From contig CAWGTB010000006.1 of the NCBI GenBank assembly GCA_963825405.1, positions 372,001 through 436,000 of the forward strand: 64,000 nucleotides of DNA. Direction: 5' to 3'. The translations under genes were made by a program, and so were the position numbers. The DNA comes from JACPNO01 sp963825405. GTDB taxonomy: Bacteria > Acidobacteriota > Terriglobia > Bryobacterales > Bryobacteraceae. This document shows, piece after piece, positions 1 through 8,071 of this stretch; position 1 is the first letter of the stretch; every line of letters begins with the position of its first letter. The notes under the pieces were generated by a model. It saw nothing but the letters and a program-made list of their open reading frames with translations. It made no database searches and had not been told where the DNA came from.

Positions 1-1640
1 TCACGGCCCTCTTCCTCATCCCGGCTTCCTTCGCGCAGGCACCAGGAGGCGACAAAGTCGATCTGGACGCCCTGGCCCAGATCAAGACCGAGGCCTTCCA
101 GCACTCGCAAGTGATGGAAAACCTCTTTTGGATGTCCGAGGTGTATGGTCCGCGCGTCACCAATAGCCGCAATCACAAACTCGCCGCCGAATGGGCTATG
201 AAGCAGATGCAGGAGTGGGGACTTAAGAACGTCCACCTGGAAAAGTGGCCCTTCGGCTATGGGTGGCAGATCAAGCATTTCTACGCCGCGATGGAGACGC
301 CGGTCTATGTTGCGTTTACCGGGTTCCCGCTGGCATGGACGCCTGGAACGAACGGCCCGATCACGGTCGAGCCGGTGTGGGCGCCCATCCACTCGAAAGC
401 AGATTTCGCGAAATACCATGGCAAGCTGAAGGGCAAGGCGCTGCTGATGTTTGATCCGGCTCCACTCACGCTCCACACGCGGGCGGACGCGCAGCCTTCC
501 CCAACGGATGAAGAAATTCTGGCACGCGGAGACCCGCGCGCGGGCCGTGGTGGCGGGGGCGGAGCAGCAGCCGGCGCTGCAGCCAATCGCGACCCCAGCG
601 GGCGGGGTCGCCCCGGTGAAGGCGAGTGGGAGTACACGCCGACTTCGCTTGCCCTGGCCAATGCCAAGAACGGGGTCCTGCGCAACGAGGTCAACGCCTT
701 CCTGAAGGAAGAGGGTGTGGCCATTTCCATCACGCCGGGTTACAACGGAGACGGCGGTACGATCTTTTCCACGTATGGTGGGTCGGAGAATCCCAAGGAT
801 CCAATTCCGCCTCCGATCGTCGCCATTGGGGCAGAGCAGTATAACCGCCTCGTCCGCCTGGTGCAGCACGGTATCACGCCGAAGCTGAACTTCGATATCG
901 CTGTCGATTATCAGAAGGAAGACCAGAACGCATTCAATGTCATCGGCGAGATTCCGGGGACCACCAAACCGGACGAAGTCGTCATGCTCGGCGGTCACTT
1001 TGACAGCTGGCAGGGCGGCACCGGCGCCACGGATAACGGCACGGGATCCTCAGTGGCGATGGAGGCGATGCGCATTTTGGCTACTTTGCACAAGCCCATG
1101 GCGCGCACGGTTCGGGTTGCCCTGTGGGGCGGCGAAGAGGAGGGCGTCTATGGCTCAATCGCCTACGTGCAGCAGCACTTCGCTCAACGCACAACGATGG
1201 TGAAGACTCCCGAGTACGACAAGCTGGATGTGTACTTTAACGACGACGGCGGCTCCGGCCGCTTCCGCGGAGTGTCGGCGGGGGGTAGTCCGCAGATGGC
1301 GGCCATCTTCAAGTCCTGGATTGAGCCCATCAAGGACCAGCATATCGTTGCTGTTTCTGGCGGGGATCAGTTCAGACCCACCACGAGCCCTGGTGGGACG
1401 GACTCGTCCGCCTTTTCGTGGATTGGCCTGAACGGCATCGGTTTCATGCAGGATGGGTTGGAGTACGGTACCCGTACCCACCACTCCAACGCGGACACCT
1501 ATGACCGCGTGCAGAAGGACGATGTGATGCAGGGTTCCATGATCGAAGCATGGTTTGCCTACAACGCAGCCACCCGTGCAGAGATGCTCCCGCGCATCCC
1601 AACCCCGGCCCCTGACCCCGATGCGAAGAGCCACGATTAG
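1..1640 (+). CDS. Secreted M28-family zinc aminopeptidase, 5' end outside window
   Basis: The reading frame is open from base 3, and the first residues (TALFLIPASFAQA) look like the end of a signal peptide with an AQA-type cleavage site, so the true start lies upstream of the window and the GTG at 111 is not the start. The C-terminal half has M28 co-catalytic zinc features: GGHFDSW, GATDNGTG, WGGEEEG and a late THHSNADTYD. The family (carboxypeptidase Q/PSMA-like) removes residues from peptides outside the cytoplasm. A Gly/Ala/Pro/Arg-rich insert at about 540-620 is low complexity and probably a flexible loop. It ends 9 bases before the next ORF. Exact substrate cannot be told. Confidence 0.88.
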   Translation, partial: TALFLIPASFAQAPGGDKVDLDALAQIKTEAFQHSQVMENLFWMSEVYGPRVTNSRNHKLAAEWAMKQMQEWGLKNVHLEKWPFGYGWQIKHFYAAMETPVYVAFTGFPLAWTPGTNGPITVEPVWAPIHSKADFAKYHGKLKGKALLMFDPAPLTLHTRADAQPSPTDEEILARGDPRAGRGGGGGAAAGAAANRDPSGRGRPGEGEWEYTPTSLALANAKNGVLRNEVNAFLKEEGVAISITPGYNGDGGTIFSTYGGSENPKDPIPPPIVAIGAEQYNRLVRLVQHGITPKLNFDIAVDYQKEDQNAFNVIGEIPGTTKPDEVVMLGGHFDSWQGGTGATDNGTGSSVAMEAMRILATLHKPMARTVRVALWGGEEEGVYGSIAYVQQHFAQRTTMVKTPEYDKLDVYFNDDGGSGRFRGVSAGGSPQMAAIFKSWIEPIKDQHIVAVSGGDQFRPTTSPGGTDSSAFSWIGLNGIGFMQDGLEYGTRTHHSNADTYDRVQKDDVMQGSMIEAWFAYNAATRAEMLPRIPTPAPDPDAKSHD

Positions 1641-1649
1641 TGCACAACT

Positions 1650-2753
1650 TTGCAGGCCAAAAGCACTTACATCGCCTTTTCATTATTGCTGACGTGCTGC
1701 CTGGCCCTCTCTTTGGCGAGCTGCCAGAGTTCCTCCTGGCATCTGGCGGCCAGCAAAAAGGGCGACACCGTCGAGCTTTGCCTGTCGAACGGAGACGAAT
1801 GCCCACAGGCCGGCGGCGTATCCCCCAGCTCGATTTCCGTTTATCGCTGGGACAACATGCACGACAACGAGCTCGTGTGGGACGCAGAGCCGAAAAATCC
1901 GATTACCGCTGGCAAGATAAGCGGCGTGGTCACCTACGGGGTGCCGCCTAAAGACTGGATCAACAAGCTGACGCCGCCCGCCCTGGTTTGCGGAAAGGCA
2001 TACCTCGTTAATCCGGGAGCCCATTACTTCGCGCTGAAATGCGACGGGACCGTCGTCGTATTCGATGATCCGCATCTGGAAGAGTTTTTCAGGGAAAATA
2101 CACCCGCAGAACCGGACAAAATAACCGGAAAGGGCTGCGGGATGCGAAAAGGGTTTACGAGAAAACCACAAGCGGACGAGCCCGCGACACGAACCAAGAA
2201 CTACATAACGCCGAGCGGGCTACAGCGCCTCAAAGAGGAGCACCGGTTTCTGCTCACCAGGGAACGTCCCGCCGTGACGGAGGTGGTGGCGTGGGCTGCT
2301 AGTAACGGCGATCGCAGTGAAAACGCCGACTATCAGTACGGCAAGCGGCGGCTGCGGCAGATCGATGGGCGGATTCGCTTTCTCACGAAGCGAATCGAAG
2401 CCGCGGAAGTGGTGGACCCGGAAACTCCGAGAGCGGGGCAGGCGACGACGAGGGCATTCTTCGGAGCGACCGTGCGCTATGCCAATGGCGCGGGAGCGGA
2501 GCGAGTGGTGAGCATCGTGGGCACCGACGAGGTCGATCTCAACCGCAACCACATCAGTTGGGTGTCGCCTCTGGGGCGCGCGTTGATGAAGTCGGCAGCG
2601 GGTGACAACGTAGTTTTCCAAGCGCCGCGCGGTACAGAATACCTGACCGTGCTGGACGTGTGTTACGAGCGCATTTCTGTGGAACCGTTCCGTGAACCAC
2701 CTGGCTCCGAGGCCTCGGCAAAGGGACTCCCTCGCCGGCGCCAATCCACCTGA
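1650..2753 (+). CDS. Lipoprotein ORF fused in frame to GreB
   Basis: One open frame of 367 codons from a TTG. Residues 1-25 are a lipoprotein signal with a lipobox (LASC, Cys about 25). Residues 26-160 are a domain I do not recognise, with several Cys (ELCLSNGDEC, LVCGKAY, LKCDGT). From residue 165 the sequence is a complete GreB. A secreted lipoprotein cannot usefully carry a transcript-cleavage factor, so either the lipoprotein stop codon has been lost, by mutation or by a sequence error, or GreB is made mainly from its own internal start at 2142. The TTG start has no good ribosome binding site. The peptidase gene ends 9 bases upstream, so the two may share a message. Confidence 0.55.
   Translation: MQAKSTYIAFSLLLTCCLALSLASCQSSSWHLAASKKGDTVELCLSNGDECPQAGGVSPSSISVYRWDNMHDNELVWDAEPKNPITAGKISGVVTYGVPPKDWINKLTPPALVCGKAYLVNPGAHYFALKCDGTVVVFDDPHLEEFFRENTPAEPDKITGKGCGMRKGFTRKPQADEPATRTKNYITPSGLQRLKEEHRFLLTRERPAVTEVVAWAASNGDRSENADYQYGKRRLRQIDGRIRFLTKRIEAAEVVDPETPRAGQATTRAFFGATVRYANGAGAERVVSIVGTDEVDLNRNHISWVSPLGRALMKSAAGDNVVFQAPRGTEYLTVLDVCYERISVEPFREPPGSEASAKGLPRRRQST
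2142..2753 (+). CDS. greB: Transcription elongation factor GreB
   Basis: GreB rescues backtracked RNA polymerase by stimulating cleavage of the transcript 3' end. This 203-residue part starts MRKGFTRKPQADEPATRTKN, has the coiled-coil stretch with the acidic tip in NGDRSENADYQY, and then the FKBP-like C-terminal domain (ISWVSPLGRALMKSAAGDNV). The ATG at 2142 has a GGAAAGGG stretch about 7 bases upstream and matches the usual GreB N-terminus, so I take it as the working start although the frame is open back to 1650. A 25-residue basic tail after VLDVCYE is unusual. Function is secure; the start is inferred. Confidence 0.88.
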   Translation: MRKGFTRKPQADEPATRTKNYITPSGLQRLKEEHRFLLTRERPAVTEVVAWAASNGDRSENADYQYGKRRLRQIDGRIRFLTKRIEAAEVVDPETPRAGQATTRAFFGATVRYANGAGAERVVSIVGTDEVDLNRNHISWVSPLGRALMKSAAGDNVVFQAPRGTEYLTVLDVCYERISVEPFREPPGSEASAKGLPRRRQST

Positions 2754-2857
2754 CGAAGGTAACGCCGTAGTGTTCAGCCAATCCGCGCTCGTGTGCGCTC
2801 GGCAATTCCCGAGAAAAGGCGTTCGAGGGAGTAGAGCGGGTGTGGAGTGGCGCGCAA

Positions 2858-2980
2858 TCAGTTGCCGGTGGGGGCTCTTTCGGCCGCGTCGATGATCACC
2901 ACATCGAGCTTGGCTTTGTCCGCCACCAACCGCAACGGCACGCTGCGCTGCTCGGGGTAGGGCCGGTCGTTTTCAATCGG
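2858..2980 (-). pseudogene. C-terminal remnant of a TIGR03435-like secreted protein
   Basis: On the minus strand the last 40 codons before a TGA read YPEQRSVPLRLVADKAKLDV followed by VIIDAAERAPTGN. This resembles the tail of the TIGR03435 family, abundant in Solibacter-type Acidobacteriota, which usually ends in a VLVID-A-E-R-P-TEN-like sequence. Nothing upstream in frame continues the protein, so it is a fragment. The rest of 2754-3214 holds no gene I can support; the plus strand has a short open run at about 2980-3108 that I cannot assign. Confidence 0.45.
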
Positions 2981-3214
2981 TGGTAGCCGACTATACGTTC
3001 GGATGCATCAGTAAGCGCTGCGGCGTCAGGGAGGGTCTATATCGCAGCCTCAGCGAGCAGTACTTCGCCACCGAGGCGAAAGGGCTCAGTGCGCGCTACG
3101 ACGGCTGATTCGTTGAGCCCGAAATCAACGGACGACTAGTTGATTTTCCTGGCCGGAGCAGCACGGGTTCTTCCGAAGCTGGACTGGCGACGCTCACGTC
3201 TCACAAAACGCGGA

Positions 3215-3930
3215 CTACGGGATCACGACCAGCCGGCGACCGTGCATGTCGCGTTCCCATGCGCTCTCTATGTCCCTGAGAGCCACCCGCTCGCTGTCAA
3301 GCCTCAGCAGGCCCTGCGTTGCGTGGTTCATCACCTGTTGAAGGACATCGGCCAGAACCTCCCGAGGGGGGATACCCGCCGTCCCCAGGATGCTGAGCGC
3401 TACGCTCCGCAGCACCGCTGCGGGAAGCGTGATGGTTGGTCCCGCACTCTCGCCCACTTCAACGAGACGGATCTCCGATCCGGCAGCCGCAAATTCCGCG
3501 CGCGCGACGGCCGCGAGCAGGGCTTCGGTTGGTGCACCCCACAGGTAGTCGACTATCACATCGAAACCCTTCTCGCCTGCCGCGCGCCGGAAGGCTTCGA
3601 TCAAGTCTTGGCCTGGCTGGTTGAGCCGTATGGTTTCATCCGCGCCAAGCTCATGCAGCGTATTCAATACCTCTTCGTTTCGTCCAGCGGCCACCACGCG
3701 TCCGGCGCCCAGGATTTTGGCTATCTGCACGGCCAACTTACCGGTGACCCCCGTCGCGCCAAGAATCAGGACGGTTTCGCCCGGAGCCAGTCTAGCGCGA
3801 TGCTTGAGCGAGAGCCAGGCGGACACGCCGGGGTTGGCAATCCCGGCGGCGATCTCGTCAGCCAGGCCGTCGGGGACCGGAAAGCACTGCGCTTGCCGCA
3901 CGACGGTGCGCTCAGCCATCGCGCCGTACG
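3215..3930 (-). pseudogene. Zinc-type (MDR) oxidoreductase lacking its N-terminal domain
   Basis: About 235 residues match the nucleotide-binding and C-terminal part of medium-chain dehydrogenase/quinone oxidoreductases: ANPGVSAWLSL, then the Rossmann motif ETVLILGATGVTGKLAVQIA and AGRNEEVL, to the end at GRRLVVIP. The family is normally about 320-340 residues with an N-terminal GroES-like domain; here that domain is missing. Upstream of the ATG the frame still reads CPYGAMAERTVV, consistent with the family, and similarity stops near 3930, where an OmpA fragment on the other strand begins. So this is a gene cut at a rearrangement point, probably not functional. Confidence 0.75.
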
Positions 3931-4248
3931 GACAAGGAAAGCGCGAAGTTCAAGAAGGAAAAAGACCTGAACGAAGCGGGAAGCTTTCTCGAAGCGAACA
4001 AGTTTGGCTTGGTGGTCGTGGTCGGCTACACCGGCCATCAGGGCGACTCGGAGAAGAACCACGAACTGGCCCAAGCCAGGGCCATGGTGGTGCGTGGCTA
4101 TCTGGCAAAAAATTTTAAGCTGGACGACAAGCGCATCAAGACCCTGGGGATGGGCGAGACGGGTTCGCCGGACGATCGCGGCCGTGTCGAGATCGTGGTC
4201 TTCGCGGGCCAGGCAAGTGAAGCCAATTCCCGCCGACTCAAAGAATAG
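3931..4248 (+). pseudogene. OmpA-like C-terminal domain fragment
   Basis: The plus strand is open from about 3931 with about 105 residues that look like the peptidoglycan-binding OmpA/MotB domain: LVVVVGYTGHQGDSEKNHEL, AQARAMVVRGYL, KRIKTLGMGETGSPDDRGRV EIVV. The N-terminal barrel or anchor region of the parent protein is absent and no start codon with a ribosome binding site is present at the junction. It is joined directly, back to back, to the truncated oxidoreductase. A product could start only at an internal codon such as GTG/ATG near 4009, but would lack an export signal. Confidence 0.7.
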
Positions 4249-4328
4249 CTTTTGCCGTCTCCGTCTGAATCGCGTAAGGGCACGCTGTCGGACTTACGAC
4301 CTTCGAAAAGTGCTAGGGCGCAAAAATG

Positions 4329-4354
4329 CTGGTTCGGTGTAGAACCGGATTTTT
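4329..4354 (+). terminator. Intrinsic terminator-like hairpin
   Basis: A 7-bp stem (CTGGTTC pairing with GAACCGG, one G-T pair) with a 6-base loop is followed by ATTTTT, and preceded by an A-tract, so it could act in both directions. It lies 80 bases after the OmpA fragment. The rest of the 300-base gap (4249-4550) shows no gene. Confidence 0.5.
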
Positions 4355-4550
4355 GGCTCCCCGGACGGCTAGCCCTTCCTGAAGCTTCCGGTAAAAGATA
4401 CTCGGCCCTCGGTACGTGCGACGCGATGTAAATGCCCAGTTCTACGTGACTTATATATGTGTTGAAAGATGGAAGCTCAACTGCTTAACAAACAGTGAGC
4501 GTGGAGCCGCGTTCCAAAGAGGCTTCTCCACGCCGAGTGAGGAGGTTCCG

Positions 4551-4865
4551 ATGACGGAACAAGCGAACTCTCTTGACGGCTTGCGTCTCAGTAGCCTTGA
4601 TACAGGCTCAGTTATCGCTCTTCACACCAAGAGCCGCTGCTATCGAATCGAATACCTGGACGGGGATCGCGTGCGCATCTCCGGACACCCAGAGTGGTGC
4701 CCCACGCCTGTGCTAGCCCGGCTTCATGGTTCAAAGGGCTATTCGAACGGATTCGCAGAAGGCTACATTGGGTGCGGGATGCGCCTGCTGTTTGAACGAT
4801 TGGATGACTGCATTCCGGTCACTACGTCGGAGATTACGGACATTCGTGTGATCAACTTGAACTGA
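4551..4865 (+). CDS. Small soluble protein of unknown function (104 aa)
   Basis: The start is the ATG at 4551, chosen because GGAGG sits 6 bases upstream; a longer in-frame ORF back to 4416 has no such signal. The product begins MTEQANSLDGLRLSSLDTGS, has no signal peptide or membrane segment, and contains a strand-rich middle (YRIEYLDGDRVRISGHPEWC) suggesting a small beta barrel. I do not recognise the family. It stands alone, 137 bases before the next gene on the same strand. Confidence 0.6.
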   Translation: MTEQANSLDGLRLSSLDTGSVIALHTKSRCYRIEYLDGDRVRISGHPEWCPTPVLARLHGSKGYSNGFAEGYIGCGMRLLFERLDDCIPVTTSEITDIRVINLN

Positions 4866-5002
4866 GCCTCCGTTCGCGACGGCCCCTCTGGCGGTTTTGG
4901 CAATCGTATTGCAGCAGTAAAGACGGAACCTGGTACGACGCCGAATGAAGGCGTCGGCGGCTGAAGCGAATGCCGGGTTGCTCATTTCTTCAGGAGGCTA
5001 TG

Positions 5003-5701
5003 ATGTCAGCAACAAACACGGTTGTTTTTGGTATCTATCCGAACGAATCGGACATCGTGGACGGGATCGAGCAATTGAAGCGTCTCGGGTTTCGTGCCAC
5101 TGACCTCTCGATAATGCTTCCCGAAAATCTCGGGTCAAAGGACATTGGCCACGAGAAGCACACGAAGGCGCCGGAAGGTGCTGTTGCTGGCGCCATTGCC
5201 GGGGCGGTAATTGGCGGGGTGCTGGGTTGGCTCATGAACGCGGGTTTCATTCAGCTCCCCATCGAAGGTGCCAGCGGCCTGATGACGGCCACTCCCGTGA
5301 TCGCCATTTTTGCAAGCGTGGGAATTGCGGGGCTTGTAGGCGCAATCGTCGGCGCCCTGATAGGCGCCAGCCGGCCGGAGTATGAAGCCAAACGCTATGA
5401 CGGCCGGATCCGATCTAGCCGAATCCTGCTGTCTGTGCACTGTGACAGCGCGGAATGGCGGGTGCGGGCCAAGAGGGTACTTCGCCACACAGGAGCCGAG
5501 GGTGTTGCTTCAACCCTGGAAGCCAAGGCTGATTTCGCTCCCAGCGTGAAGCCTCAACCAAGAGCGCAAATGAAAATGCCTTTCGTGCACAAGACTTTTC
5601 TCGACGGCGCAGATCACGCTCATGTTTCGCCGCAAGCCCCATTATTGGCTGACACGACAATTGAGGACGTGCGCGGCGGAGTTCGCACGCCGATCCAGTA
5701 G
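5003..5701 (+). CDS. General stress protein 17M-like membrane protein
   Basis: Residues 1-50 (TVVFGIYPNESDIVDGIEQL KRLGFRATDLSIMLPEN) match the GSP_17M/ActD-like N-terminal domain, which resembles a ferredoxin fold. Two glycine-rich membrane hairpins follow: AVAGAIAGAVIGGVLGWLM and PVIAIFASVGIAGLVGAIVG ALIGA. A second basic domain follows (RSSRILLSVHCDSAEWRVRA). The C-terminal 60 residues are polar. AGGAGG at 4992-4997 fits the ATG at 5003 better than the adjacent ATG at 5000. Proteins of this type often sit in stress or respiratory settings; here there is no partner, so the role is open. Confidence 0.7.
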   Translation: MSATNTVVFGIYPNESDIVDGIEQLKRLGFRATDLSIMLPENLGSKDIGHEKHTKAPEGAVAGAIAGAVIGGVLGWLMNAGFIQLPIEGASGLMTATPVIAIFASVGIAGLVGAIVGALIGASRPEYEAKRYDGRIRSSRILLSVHCDSAEWRVRAKRVLRHTGAEGVASTLEAKADFAPSVKPQPRAQMKMPFVHKTFLDGADHAHVSPQAPLLADTTIEDVRGGVRTPIQ

Positions 5702-5849
5702 CATGTCGCGACACCGGATGTTCTGAGCATCCCGAAGGTAATATTTTCATACACGTGCGCTTCAGCTCAGTCGCAAGGCATTGATAGTGCCGGCATTCTG
5801 ACTCTGGCAGCCAACCTGCTTCTTAACTGGTTGTGAAAGAGAGCGGCCA

Positions 5850-6479
5850 ATGAGCGTTAGGCTTCTTGTCGAAGAGGTCTACTGTGGCCCGAAGCGTCGC
5901 TGGCGGTACGCGCAATCAATGCTCCTGCTCATCGGCGTTGGCGCAATAGGCTATAGCGGATGGAGTTACATTGACCAATTCATTCATCAGCGCGGGGAAC
6001 GCGCTGCTTTCGATCTGGCGAGAGAAGAGAGGCGAACGCCCGCGCTACCAGCTCCAACTGAGGCGTTCAAGGCCAAACTAGTGATCGCGAGGCTGAACCT
6101 CACAACAATGGTCGAAGAAGGCGTCGGAGAGGACACACTGCGGCACGCCGCCGGTCATATTCCCTTGACCGCGATGCCCGGCCAGCCAGGGAACATAGGA
6201 GTAGCGGCGCATCGCGACACATTATTCCGAAAATTAAGAGGAATCCGAACCCACGACCGCATCGTCTTATCAACCCTTACGAAGGACTACCGCTACGAGG
6301 TGACGGCAACTGCCATTGTCCGCCCAAACGATGTATCGGTTCTGGCTCCGACCGCAGGGGAAAAGACTTTAACTCTGGTCACCTGCTACCCGTTTTATTT
6401 CGTTGGCCCGGCACCGAAAAGATTTGTGGTGCAAGCTCGGCAGATCGCTGAAACCTCAACTTCCGCCTCGGACAATTAG
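5850..6479 (+). CDS. Class D-type sortase
   Basis: Sortases are membrane-anchored transpeptidases that cut sorting motifs and link proteins to a nucleophile. This one has 209 residues: a basic N-terminus, one membrane segment (about 24-40), then the sortase fold with the expected triad: His121 (GVAAHRDTLF), Cys179 in the TLVTCYPF motif, and Arg191 (PKRFVV). TLxTC and the compact size fit class D or E-like sortases known in some Gram-negative phyla. No substrate with an LPxTG-like tail and no pilus gene is visible nearby, so it is an orphan enzyme in this window. 148 bases separate it from the previous gene. Confidence 0.85.
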   Translation: MSVRLLVEEVYCGPKRRWRYAQSMLLLIGVGAIGYSGWSYIDQFIHQRGERAAFDLAREERRTPALPAPTEAFKAKLVIARLNLTTMVEEGVGEDTLRHAAGHIPLTAMPGQPGNIGVAAHRDTLFRKLRGIRTHDRIVLSTLTKDYRYEVTATAIVRPNDVSVLAPTAGEKTLTLVTCYPFYFVGPAPKRFVVQARQIAETSTSASDN

Positions 6480-6494
6480 TTCTTCGTAACTCCG

Positions 6495-7016
6495 TTACTT
6501 CTTTTTCGATTCCATCATCTTCTTCATGCGTTCTGTTGATGGCGGAACAATCCCGTTCACTCGCAGATAGCCCACTACATTTCCATAAATCTCGTTATTG
6601 TGGGTCACGGTGTGCAGGAACGCGGCAGTCATTTGCGGCGAAGAGAGGATTTTCTGATCGTCCAGGTTGTCGAACGCGGCAACACAATAGGCAAACGAAT
6701 CCTTAAGGTTTTTTGCGATCTCGTCCTTTTCCTTCAGCATGTCAGTCTTGCTCTTGGGCATGGGATTCGGCTCCCCTCGAAGCGTAGAGCAGTCGACGTA
6801 GTTTCGCTCCGTCGAGTGGTTGATCCATTCGCCGAACGTCATCTGGCCGGGCGTGAGCCGGAAATTGTATTTCTCGGCGGGCATGGCGTCGGCAGCCGAT
6901 TCGAGGAACTGCCGGACGTTATTGAAGGAGCGGTCGATCACAGTCGTCTTCAGGGTATTCTGCGCTTGGAGCGAGGCGATAGCCAAGCAGAAACCCGCAA
7001 GGAATCTGGTTCTCAT
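6495..7016 (-). CDS. Secreted DinB-superfamily protein
   Basis: 173 residues with a signal peptide (MRTRFLAGFCLAIASLQAQ). The mature part has the DinB/YfiT four-helix features with potential metal ligands in the usual places: a His in the second helix region (GEWINHSTERNY) and the C-terminal HTVTHNNEIYGNVVGYLRVN. Export is common for DinB-like proteins in Acidobacteriota, where their role is unknown; elsewhere the family includes thiol-dependent metal enzymes. It converges on the sortase gene, with 15 bases between stops, and no terminator was seen there. Confidence 0.75.
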   Translation of the reverse strand: MRTRFLAGFCLAIASLQAQNTLKTTVIDRSFNNVRQFLESAADAMPAEKYNFRLTPGQMTFGEWINHSTERNYVDCSTLRGEPNPMPKSKTDMLKEKDEIAKNLKDSFAYCVAAFDNLDDQKILSSPQMTAAFLHTVTHNNEIYGNVVGYLRVNGIVPPSTERMKKMMESKKK

Positions 7017-7193
7017 TGTTCGCTTTCTCCTGCGGAAATGGTAGCAGAGATTCTTCCGGCCTGGCTCGCCGAGCCGGCCTGGTGCCGCCCAATTCCAGGA
7101 TTGCGGTCAATCGTGCAATCGGGCAGGCGGAATCGCAATTTGCACGCCGGTCTGGTAGAGTTCTCTGTAGTTGGAATGAAATAGAGGCATAGA

Positions 7194-7748
7194 GTGAACA
7201 CGGAAGGCCCTTGGGAACTAGGCGACCTACTCGTAGGTCAAAACCTCGTGCTGGAGCTGATTGCGCGGGGCGAGTCCCTGCACCAGGTGCTCGACACGCT
7301 ATTGAGGGTAATCCAATTGCAGTGCCCAGGGATGATTGCTTCGATTCTCTTGCTCGACCCCGATGGTAGTCACGTCCGGCACGGCGCGGCCCCCGACCTC
7401 CCTGAAGATTATGTGCGCGCCGTCGATGGGCTCCCCATTGGCCCGCATGCCGGTTCCTGCGGAACAGCAGCGTTCACTCGAGAGCCTGTCATCGTAGGGG
7501 ATATTGCGACGGATCCGTTATGGAACGATTATCGCGCTGTGGCCCTCAAAAACGATTTGCGGGCCTGCTGGTCCACCCCCATCTTCGACTCAGAGCGGCG
7601 TGTGCTGGGGACGTTTGCCATGTACTTCCACGCCCCTGGCCTACCCAACAAGAGCCATCTGAGGTTGATTGATATCTCGACACACATTGCCGCCATCGCA
7701 ATCATGAAGCATCGGGCTGAGGAAGAGATCGGACGACGCGGGCGTTAG
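7194..7748 (+). CDS. GAF-domain protein, probably truncated sensor
   Basis: A GTG start gives 184 residues, nearly all one GAF domain: LLRVIQLQCPGMIASILLLD, PIGPHAGSCGTAAFTREPVI VGDI, WSTPIFDSERRVLGTFAMYF. This domain type senses small ligands and usually sits at the head of a longer histidine kinase. Here it ends soon after IAIMKHRAEEEI, where related proteins normally continue into a coiled linker and PAS or kinase domains. The stop codon is immediately followed by an integrase remnant, so the 3' part may have been lost when a mobile element inserted. A free single GAF protein is the alternative. Confidence 0.7.
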   Translation: MNTEGPWELGDLLVGQNLVLELIARGESLHQVLDTLLRVIQLQCPGMIASILLLDPDGSHVRHGAAPDLPEDYVRAVDGLPIGPHAGSCGTAAFTREPVIVGDIATDPLWNDYRAVALKNDLRACWSTPIFDSERRVLGTFAMYFHAPGLPNKSHLRLIDISTHIAAIAIMKHRAEEEIGRRGR

Positions 7749-7990
7749 GCTAACACGAGAGTACCTTTGACGTTCGCGCTTTGGTTCCAAAGGGTGGATA
7801 AGAGCTTTGAAACCATCCTGGATTTAGCAGGGATCACAGATTTCCGGTTTCACGATCTCCGGCACACGTTTGCGAACTGTTACACGATGAACGGAGGCGA
7901 TCTGTATGAACTAGCCAAAATTCTGGGCCATCCGACATCAAGATGACCGAACGCTATGCGAAACTCGCAGAACAGTCACATTGCAAAGAA
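7749..7990 (+). pseudogene. Tyrosine integrase remnant (left copy)
   Basis: Directly after the GAF stop the frame reads NTRVPLTFALWFQRVDKSFE, then ITDFRFHDLRHTFANCYTMN GGDLYELAKILGHP: the catalytic HxLRH box and the GH segment of a tyrosine recombinase. A one-base shift near 7940 moves into IKMTERYAKLAEQSHC, which carries the expected catalytic Tyr. The N-terminal half and the region around RVPLT are deleted. It lies 23 bases from the tRNA-Phe-derived repeat at 8013, where an element's integrase would be expected. Not functional. Confidence 0.8.
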
Positions 7991-7993
7991 TGG

Positions 7994-8008
7994 TCCCTTA
8001 TTGTTCCC
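7994..8008. repeat. TCCCTTATTGTTCCC motif, copy 1
   Basis: Copy 1 of a short motif (full form GTTCCCTTATTGTTCCC, itself a direct repeat of GTTCCC) found only beside the element ends in this window. Possible integrase arm-binding site. Confidence 0.4.
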
Positions 8009-8012
8009 CGCG

Positions 8013-8071
8013 TAAAAATGTGGTGGCCAGGGACGAAATTGAACCGCCGACGCCAGCTTTTTCAGGGCTGC
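8013..8071. repeat. Left att-like repeat: 3' end of tRNA-Phe
   Basis: 59 bases identical to 18215-18273 except for two positions (8036 A for G, 8058 T for C). The matching part covers the 3' end of tRNA-Phe from the CCA through the T arm to the anticodon stem; after 8071 the tRNA sequence stops. This is the duplication expected from site-specific insertion into the 3' end of a tRNA gene. Confidence 0.85.

Noticed and set aside
2980..3130. Short plus-strand open run (YTFGCISKRCGVREGLYRSL)
   Set aside because: Looks protein-like, but I could not tie it to any family and both ends are broken.
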